Positions 1 through 6,136 of a stretch of DNA of 12,025 nt are shown here, piece by piece. The notes beneath the pieces were generated by a model. That model ran no database searches. It had not been told where the DNA came from and was given only the letters and a program-made list of their open reading frames with translations. The position numbers and the translations under genes are program-made. Source of the DNA: CAZHYM01 sp964536785 (GTDB taxonomy: Bacteria > Patescibacteriota > Saccharimonadia > Saccharimonadales > Saccharimonadaceae); assembly GCA_964536785.1 (NCBI GenBank), contig CAZHYM010000021.1, positions 1-12,025 on the forward strand, read 5' to 3'. The first letter of the stretch is position 1. The number at the start of each line of letters is the position of its first letter.

Positions 1-1200
1 TCAATAATTTGCGTATATAATCTTGTATTTGCGCTTGGTTACGTTTTCGCAAGAAGAAGGATTGAACGGTCATCATCTAGAATCAAAAAATATAAATATA
101 AGTTATTTTTCAATCAACAAAAAAACTTCACCTCATTGTCAAAAGTAATATTAATTTTAAGCATATTATGCGTAGTCATTATTTATTTGTATATAGGTTC
201 ATTGGTAAAAACTTTAAATCCGTTTCTAATAATATCCAGAGTTGCCGGAAGTCTATCCGATTTAGGAGATGCTTATTTTAGCATGTATAGCCTATCTAAG
301 AATAAATCTATATTCACTGAAATTTTATCTCGACTTGTGATTATGATTGCACCAGTTGTTTATTTCGTAATAGGGGTCGGGTCTTATTATTTTAGAGAGC
401 TTAAAAGTAGTGCGAAAATCCTTGTTAGTGTTTTAATCATATTGATGCTGTTTCAATCTGCACTAAGTGGCCAAAATGTTGGAGTTTTTAGTTTGGTTGT
501 CTTGGCAATGTCAACATTTTGGCTTAAATATGATAGAAATTCTAGAAGCAATAACAAAAAAACTGGGTACGTAAAATTTGGCGTTGCAGCATTACTAATT
601 TTAGGTTTCTTGTTGTATTTCTCATCGACTATGCTGGGCCGATTGAAACCCGAAGGAAGGATTGAATATTTTTCTTATACGCCAATAGACCACTCTAATT
701 GGACATTGGTCTCCACTCCAGAGCCACTAAAAAATATTGTTATAATGGGAATATTTTATATTTCATCCGGATACAAGGCTGTTGATTATTCTTTTGATTA
801 TAATTTTACTTCAACGTTTGGCTTAGGGAACGGGTTTTTTGCAATAAATGTTGGAAAAAAATTGCTGGATGGTGCAGATCCATTTCTACTAACATATCAT
901 CACAAAATGGATTGGCGTTGGCACTCAACAATAAATTGGCATACAGCATACTTGTGGTTCGCGAATGATGTTGGTTTAGCGGGAGTCGTACCACTTATGT
1001 TCATCCTGGGTTTTAGTTTTTATAAAGTCGTGTTTTTGTCTAGACAAAAGAATGTTTTTGCAATTGCAGTTTTGCCATTGTACATGAGCATGATTATATT
1101 TCTCCCTTGCAATAACTTAATTTTAGGTAACCCGGGTACAGCATTAGCCTTCATATTTCTTAATCTAGCGTTGTTTTTTTCGGTAAAGAGGTCTAAGTAG
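1..1200 (+). CDS. Wzy-like polysaccharide repeat-unit polymerase, 5' end outside window
   Basis: The frame is open from base 1 with no stop, so the gene starts before the window; a TTG at 136 is not the likely start, because the 45 codons before it read as a hydrophobic helix (residues about 2-16), a basic stretch and a lysine-rich loop. The visible 399 residues form about ten membrane segments (around 2-16, 48-68, 112-131, 138-157, 160-177, 190-210, 245-260, then three more from about 315 to the C-terminus). A long loop at about 211-300 is followed by a segment WHSTINWHTAYLWFANDVG (307-325) that resembles the His-rich region found near the C-terminal helices of O-antigen polymerases and ligases. 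Such proteins join lipid-linked oligosaccharide units on the outer face of the cytoplasmic membrane. The flippase gene one base downstream supports this role. The family call rests on topology, motif and context; an O-antigen ligase-like protein is the main alternative. Confidence 0.65.
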   Translation, partial: SIICVYNLVFALGYVFARRRIERSSSRIKKYKYKLFFNQQKNFTSLSKVILILSILCVVIIYLYIGSLVKTLNPFLIISRVAGSLSDLGDAYFSMYSLSKNKSIFTEILSRLVIMIAPVVYFVIGVGSYYFRELKSSAKILVSVLIILMLFQSALSGQNVGVFSLVVLAMSTFWLKYDRNSRSNNKKTGYVKFGVAALLILGFLLYFSSTMLGRLKPEGRIEYFSYTPIDHSNWTLVSTPEPLKNIVIMGIFYISSGYKAVDYSFDYNFTSTFGLGNGFFAINVGKKLLDGADPFLLTYHHKMDWRWHSTINWHTAYLWFANDVGLAGVVPLMFILGFSFYKVVFLSRQKNVFAIAVLPLYMSMIIFLPCNNLILGNPGTALAFIFLNLALFFSVKRSK

Positions 1201-1201
1201 G

Positions 1202-2638
1202 GTGAAACTAGTTAGCCTTAGTAGTGGAATGAAGAAAATTATCTCGCTAATTTTCTCAAATCTACTTGTTGTTTTCCTTGGATTCGTTATCTCATTCGGT
1301 CTGCCAAAGGTATTGTCCTCTGTTGAGGACTATGGTTATTGGCAAATTTATTTATTTTATTCTAGTTATTGTGGCTTATTTCTTTTTGGACTTAACGATG
1401 GGATGAACTTAATTTATTCTGGTAAGAAATATTCGGACTTAGAAAAAACAAAATTTTCGTCATTTTTCTCAATTGTATTTGCTATGTCAATGTTTTTCAG
1501 CCTTATTGTAATTTTAGCATCATTAATTTTTATTCAAAATGAAGAATTGAGCTTTACTCTGGTTGCAGTTGGAATTAATATTTTCCTATTTAATATAGCT
1601 GGCTTTGCAATTCACTTGAACCAGATGACGTTAAGAATAAGGCAGTATAATATTCTATTGACATTAGAAAGAATACTATTCGTTTCATTGTTTCCAGTCT
1701 TTTTACTTCTCGGAAAAAATGATTTTCGTATGTATATGATTGTCAATTTGATAATCAGAGCGATTGTAGCTGTTTACGGATTATTCAGTATTAAGAGTGC
1801 GCTTAAATTAAGTTATATAAATTATGAGCAGGTTAGACTTGATAAGGAGTATATCAAGCAATGTTTTGCAGGAGGGTTTCCCATAACTATAGGAACTATA
1901 TTTGCTATGGGGATAGTTACGTCAATCAGAATTGTGGTTGAGAGAAGCTTTAGTATTAGAGAATACGGACTTTTTTCGTTAGCGTTTGCAACCACTTCAA
2001 TCGTCGTTCAAGCTGTTGCGGCATTGCCTTCCATTCTCTATCCTACATTGAAAAGGCTCTCGCTGAATGATGCCATTTTGCTCAGGAGTGATTTGAAATA
2101 TGCAGTTGGAATTTTTAGCGGAGTTGGCTTGGTTGTTTCATTCTTTATTCCTACGCTAGTCAGATTGTATTTGCCTGCATATGCAGATATAGAAAAATAT
2201 ATATTCTTCGTATTTCCTTGGCTCATCTTTCAATCACAGTACGGGGTTACTCTAGAGGTATTTTACAGGCTTCTAAGGAAGGAAAGACTATTATTTGGAA
2301 TAAATTTTATTAGTTTTTTGTTAATCATGCTTATCCAACTTGTCACAGCTTCGCTTTTGCCAGATATTAGGGCTATCTCACTTGTGGGATTGGTACTGCT
2401 TGCCGTTTGGGTTAGATTACTAGAAGATAGGCTATTTAATAAAGGATTTCTTAACCATAATAACTATTTTGTAGAAAATTTAGATCTTGTTTTTGTAATT
2501 TCGTATATGGCAGTCGCCCTAGCTCCTTTTGATATTTCTATGAAGATATTTATCTACTTATTAGTCAGTGTTGCTATTATAGGCGCCACAAAAGCTAACT
2601 TCTTAAAAATCCTGAAGCTAGCGAAGAAATCTGCTTGA
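1202..2638 (+). CDS. Wzx-like lipid-linked oligosaccharide flippase (MOP/MATE superfamily)
   Basis: A 478-residue, highly hydrophobic protein with about 14 membrane segments, the usual size and topology of Wzx/polysaccharide-biosynthesis flippases. The first helices (13-38 and 46-68) contain FGLPKVLSS followed by YGYWQIYLFYSSY and GLNDGMNLIYSG, a pattern typical of the N-terminal half of this family; a second half begins near residue 222 (FAGGFPITIGTIFAMG). Such proteins move undecaprenyl-linked glycan units across the cytoplasmic membrane. The GTG start at 1202 is preceded by AAAGAGG (1185-1191) about 10 bases upstream; an ATG at 1229 is possible but has a poorer ribosome site. It lies one base after the polymerase-like gene, so the two are probably co-transcribed and translationally coupled. 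Its TGA stop is embedded in the -35 box of the next promoter. Composition is AT-rich compared with rpoBC. Substrate cannot be told from sequence. Confidence 0.8.
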   Translation: MKLVSLSSGMKKIISLIFSNLLVVFLGFVISFGLPKVLSSVEDYGYWQIYLFYSSYCGLFLFGLNDGMNLIYSGKKYSDLEKTKFSSFFSIVFAMSMFFSLIVILASLIFIQNEELSFTLVAVGINIFLFNIAGFAIHLNQMTLRIRQYNILLTLERILFVSLFPVFLLLGKNDFRMYMIVNLIIRAIVAVYGLFSIKSALKLSYINYEQVRLDKEYIKQCFAGGFPITIGTIFAMGIVTSIRIVVERSFSIREYGLFSLAFATTSIVVQAVAALPSILYPTLKRLSLNDAILLRSDLKYAVGIFSGVGLVVSFFIPTLVRLYLPAYADIEKYIFFVFPWLIFQSQYGVTLEVFYRLLRKERLLFGINFISFLLIMLIQLVTASLLPDIRAISLVGLVLLAVWVRLLEDRLFNKGFLNHNNYFVENLDLVFVISYMAVALAPFDISMKIFIYLLVSVAIIGATKANFLKILKLAKKSA

Positions 2639-2663
2639 CTTGATCTCTTATAAAGATTATAAT
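2635..2663 (+). promoter_or_regulatory. sigma70-type promoter for rpoBC
   Basis: TTGACT (2635-2640) and TATAAT (2658-2663) are separated by exactly 17 bases, a near-consensus housekeeping promoter. The -35 box overlaps the TGA stop of the flippase gene. Predicted transcription start is near 2670, which would give a leader of about 120 bases before rpoB. It lets rpoBC be expressed independently of the polysaccharide genes. Confidence 0.85.
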
Positions 2664-2793
2664 TCTTGTTAAGAAGCAGTGTAGCTTTGGTTTTTAATGT
2701 TCTTAAAAAGTGGCAAAATATAGAACAGACTAGAGCTAGGAATCCTTCGGCGCCGATTCTAACACTAAATGTAACAATGCGAGGAGATTAATA
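2664..2793 (+). other. rpoB 5' leader with weak inverted repeats and RBS
   Basis: About 120 transcribed bases without a gene. Visible structure is modest: TTCTT/AAGAA (2663-2667 with 2671-2675), TGTTCT/AGAACA (2698-2703 with 2722-2727, 18-base loop) and GGAATC/GATTCT (2739-2744 with 2755-2760, one G-U pair, loop containing the palindrome CGGCGCCG). No T-run follows any of them, so they are not terminators. The ribosome site GAGGAG (2781-2786) lies seven bases before the GTG start. Possible role in rpoBC autoregulation is speculation. Confidence 0.45.
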
Positions 2794-5700
2794 GTGGCTA
2801 AAGCTAAGCCTACTGTTCCAGAGCGCGTCTATTTTACCGAAAAAGACGACAACTTGGAAATCCCCAATCTTATCTCACACCAAATCAATTCTTGGCAAGA
2901 TTTTGTCAAAGTTGGACTTGGTGAGATTTTTTCGGAAGTCAATCCGATAGAAGATTACACGGGGCAAAAATTATCATTAACTTTTAAGGATTATCATTTT
3001 GATGATCCAAAAATCACCGACCAGGAAGCCAAAGACAACAGCGTTACCTACGAGGCATCGCTACTAGCAAATGTTGAATTGGTCAACAAAGTATCTGGTG
3101 AGATAAAAGAGCAAGAAGTTTACTTGGGTGACTACCCATGGATGACTGAGCGCGGAAGTTTCATAATCAATGGAACTGAGCGCGTAGTTGTTTCACAGCT
3201 GATACGTTCAGCTGGAGTTTTCTTTACCGCTACTGAGTCCAACGACCAAAAGTATTTTGGCGCAAAGGTAATTCCAGGCCGAGGCGCTTGGCTTGAATTT
3301 GAGACTACAACTTCTGGTGCAATCTATGTAAAAATCGATCGACGACGTAAATTGCCGATTACCGGATTTTTACGCGCCATGGGTTATGGCACAAATAGAG
3401 AGATTAAGGCTTTGTTTGAAAAAGTTGACACTGGTGAAGTTAAATATATTGATGCAACTCTAGAAAAAGAAACTTCTCGAACCGCTTCTGAAGCGCTGAT
3501 CGAGATGTTCCGCCGACTTCGCCCAGGTGATTTAGCTACTGTCGAGAATGCTCGAGGCATGATCGAGAAAATGTTCTATGACTTCAAGCGTTTTGATTAT
3601 AGCCGCGTTGGCCGATATAAAATCAACAAGAGACTTGGGCTAGATGTTGAGAATAACGCCAAAAATCGCGTTTTCCAAATGAGCGATTTCGTTGAAATCG
3701 TCAAGGAAATCATCCGACTAAACAATGAGCAAGGTGAACCTGATGATATTGATTCACTAGCTAACCGCCGAGTTAAGCTAGTTGGAGAGCTTGTGGCTCG
3801 ACAATTCCGCGTTGGTATCTTGCGTATGCAACGAAATATCATGGACCGAATGAGTATGGTTGACATGGCTAGCGTTACTCCAAGTCAGTTAATTAACGCT
3901 CGTCCAGTTGTGGCATCCGTTCGTGAGTTCTTTGCCAGTTCTCAGTTGTCACAGTTGATGGACGAGACGAACCCGCTAGCAGAGCTTTCTCACAAACGTC
4001 GTTTGAGTTCCATGGGACCTGGCGGTCTAACTAGGGAGCGAGCTGGATTTGAAGTCCGTGACGCTCATCCAACCCACTACGGACGTATCTGTGCTGTTGA
4101 AACACCAGAAGGTGGTGCAGTCGGACTTGTGCTTAACTTAGCTACTTATGCTCGAATTAATGACTATGGATTTATTGAAACTCCATACCTAGTTGTTAAA
4201 GACAGACAGGTTACTAGCGAAATCAGATATCTTGATGCCGATCAAGAGCAATATGAGATTATCGCTGATGCCGGTGCGAAACTTGATGATAATAAAAAGT
4301 TCATAAGCGACCGCGTTTCAGCTCGCCGAAATCTACAACCAGAGCAAGTTGATGCGTCAGAAGTTACTCTCATGGACGCTGCTCATCGCCAAATTCTAGG
4401 CTCGACTGCAGGTTTGGTTCCTTTCGTAGAAAAAGATCGCGTTGACCGCGCATTGACTGGTTCAAACATGCAACGGCAGGCTGTACCTCTAGTTATTCCT
4501 GAGGCGCCTATCGTAGGAACGGGTATCGAAGCTGAAGTCGCCGTAAACACTTCTCAATTAATTGTTGCCGAAGGAGCTGGTGAAGTCGTTCGTGCAGACG
4601 GTAAAATAGTTACTGTTAAATACAAAGATGGTACTAAAAACTACGAGTTAATTCATTTTGCAAAATCAAACGACGATCGTTCAATCAACCAAAAGGTAGT
4701 AGTAAATACTGGAGATAAAGTTAAAAAAGGAACTGTTCTAATCGAAGGCGCTTCTGTTCAAGCTGGAGAGCTTGCGCTAGGTCAAAACCTGCGTGTGGCA
4801 TTTATGCCTTGGAACGGTTACAACATGGATGACGCAATCGTTTTGTCTGATCGCTTGATCAAAGACGATCGGCTAACAAGCATCAATATCAAAGACTACG
4901 TTGTTGAAGTTCGTGAAACTAAACTCGGTGATGAACAAACGACTCGAGATATCCCAAATGTTAGTGAATTTAGCCTTCGCCATCTGGATGAAGACGGCAT
5001 AGTCCAAGTTGGATCTGAAGTAGCGGCTGGAGATGTTCTGGTCGGTAAGATTACGCCAAAAGGCGAGCAAGAGCTATCAAGCGAAGAAAGGCTATTACGA
5101 GCTATCTTCGGCGAAAAAGCTAAAGATGTTCGCGACACTTCAAAGCGCATGGACAATGCTGGAGGCGGTAAAGTCGTCGCCGTGCGTGTTTTCAAGCGTG
5201 AAGATGGTCATGATTTGAAAGCTGGTGTGCTCAAGCAAATTAAAATTTTTGTTGCTCAGAGTCGAAAGATTATGGTTGGTGATAAGCTAGCCGGTCGTCA
5301 CGGTAACAAGGGTGTTATTGCGCGAATATTGGCTGAAGAAGATATGCCATTTACAGAAGACGGACGACCAGTTGATGTGGTCTTGAACCCATTGGGTGTT
5401 CCATCTCGTTTGAACCTAGGTCAGTTGTTTGAAACGCACCTTGGTTTGGCTGCTGAAGCTTTAGGCTATAAGGCTGCAACGGTATCTTATAATGGTGTAA
5501 CAGATGAAGCTATCTCTTCAGAGCTTGAAAAAGCTGGCTTTGCAAGAGACGGTAAGCACGTTCTTTACGATGGAACAACTGGTGAGCCGTTTGAGCAAAG
5601 AGTTACTGTCGGTATCATGCATATGCTTAAATTGCATCACATGGTTTCAGATAAGATTCATGCTCGGTCAACCGGTCCATACACTCGAGTGACACAACAG

Positions 5701-6135
5701 CCGCTGGGCGGTAAAGCTCAAAACGGTGGCCAGCGTTTTGGAGAGATGGAAGTTTGGGCGCTTGAAGCTTATGGCGCAGCAAATATGCTCCAAGAAATGT
5801 TGACAATTAAGTCAGATGACGTCTTTGGACGCGCTAAGGCTTACGAATCAATAATCAAGGGAGAGAAGATCGTTGGTCCTAAGATTCCTGAAAGCTTTAA
5901 CGTCTTAGTTAAAGAGTTACAAGGACTTGGCCTAAAGGTAGATTTAATTAATACTACGGAAGACAAAGCTTTTGATGCCGAAGAGGTGATTGCTACAGTC
6001 GAAGAAACAGTTAACGGAGATTACAAAATTGAAGATGCTGGAATTGAAGACGAAGAGCTAGCTAAAGAGACCGAAGATATGTCTATCGAAGGAATTGATT
6101 TAGACGAAACAATAAATGAAGGTGAGGAAGAATAA
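2794..6135 (+). CDS. rpoB: DNA-directed RNA polymerase subunit beta
   Basis: RpoB, 1113 residues, contributes half of the RNA polymerase active-site cleft. Recognisable in order: N-terminal protrusion/lobe (ERGSFIINGTERVVVSQL, about 117-134), rifampicin cluster (FFASSQLSQLMDETNPLAEL, 379-398, then HKRRLSSMGPGGL), ETPEGGAVGLV (436-446), GSNMQRQAVP, the NTP-loop region GYNMDDAIVLSDRL (675-688), GDKLAGRHGNKGV (829-841) with the two active-site lysines K831 and K839 (E. coli K1065 and K1073), and the clamp-contacting C-terminus GGKAQNGGQRFGEMEVWALE. It is shorter than E. coli (1342) and lacks the large beta insertions; an acidic tail follows from about 1053. GTG start fits GAGGAG at 2781-2786. 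Unusual residues: L at rifampicin position 514, G-A in place of P567-N568, and D679 in place of E813. It is one base upstream of rpoC and has its own promoter; rplJL are not adjacent. Confidence 0.99.
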   Translation: MAKAKPTVPERVYFTEKDDNLEIPNLISHQINSWQDFVKVGLGEIFSEVNPIEDYTGQKLSLTFKDYHFDDPKITDQEAKDNSVTYEASLLANVELVNKVSGEIKEQEVYLGDYPWMTERGSFIINGTERVVVSQLIRSAGVFFTATESNDQKYFGAKVIPGRGAWLEFETTTSGAIYVKIDRRRKLPITGFLRAMGYGTNREIKALFEKVDTGEVKYIDATLEKETSRTASEALIEMFRRLRPGDLATVENARGMIEKMFYDFKRFDYSRVGRYKINKRLGLDVENNAKNRVFQMSDFVEIVKEIIRLNNEQGEPDDIDSLANRRVKLVGELVARQFRVGILRMQRNIMDRMSMVDMASVTPSQLINARPVVASVREFFASSQLSQLMDETNPLAELSHKRRLSSMGPGGLTRERAGFEVRDAHPTHYGRICAVETPEGGAVGLVLNLATYARINDYGFIETPYLVVKDRQVTSEIRYLDADQEQYEIIADAGAKLDDNKKFISDRVSARRNLQPEQVDASEVTLMDAAHRQILGSTAGLVPFVEKDRVDRALTGSNMQRQAVPLVIPEAPIVGTGIEAEVAVNTSQLIVAEGAGEVVRADGKIVTVKYKDGTKNYELIHFAKSNDDRSINQKVVVNTGDKVKKGTVLIEGASVQAGELALGQNLRVAFMPWNGYNMDDAIVLSDRLIKDDRLTSINIKDYVVEVRETKLGDEQTTRDIPNVSEFSLRHLDEDGIVQVGSEVAAGDVLVGKITPKGEQELSSEERLLRAIFGEKAKDVRDTSKRMDNAGGGKVVAVRVFKREDGHDLKAGVLKQIKIFVAQSRKIMVGDKLAGRHGNKGVIARILAEEDMPFTEDGRPVDVVLNPLGVPSRLNLGQLFETHLGLAAEALGYKAATVSYNGVTDEAISSELEKAGFARDGKHVLYDGTTGEPFEQRVTVGIMHMLKLHHMVSDKIHARSTGPYTRVTQQPLGGKAQNGGQRFGEMEVWALEAYGAANMLQEMLTIKSDDVFGRAKAYESIIKGEKIVGPKIPESFNVLVKELQGLGLKVDLINTTEDKAFDAEEVIATVEETVNGDYKIEDAGIEDEELAKETEDMSIEGIDLDETINEGEEE
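6121..6127 (+). promoter_or_regulatory. RBS that fixes the rpoC start
   Basis: GGTGAGG inside the last rpoB codons lies nine bases before ATG 6137. An upstream in-frame ATG at 6116 would add MKVRKNN, sits inside rpoB and lacks a comparable ribosome site; MARFNPNDKD from 6137 looks like a normal RpoC N-terminus. Confidence 0.75.
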
Positions 6136-6136
6136 T

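Noticed and set aside
136..138. TTG as the start of the polymerase-like gene
   Set aside because: The frame stays open to base 1 and encodes a plausible membrane helix and loop; no ribosome site precedes the TTG. The gene is cut by the window edge.
2636..2653. Possible UGA-as-glycine recoding (code 25, as in Gracilibacteria)
   Set aside because: Reading through the flippase TGA adds only five codons, it overlaps a promoter, and no in-frame TGA occurs in the rpoB, rpoC, rpsL, rpsG or fusA sequence.
2739..2760. Hairpin in the rpoB leader as a terminator or known riboswitch
   Set aside because: The stem is short, no T-run follows, and it matches no leader family that I recognise.
5033..5218. 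Plus-strand alternative frame inside rpoB
   Set aside because: Overlaps an essential conserved region of RpoB in another frame and has no protein-like features; also true for 5504-5692, 6570-6764 and 10863-11054.
6116..6136. Upstream ATG giving rpoC seven extra residues
   Set aside because: It lies inside the rpoB 3' end, and the ribosome site at 6121-6127 is correctly spaced for ATG 6137 instead.
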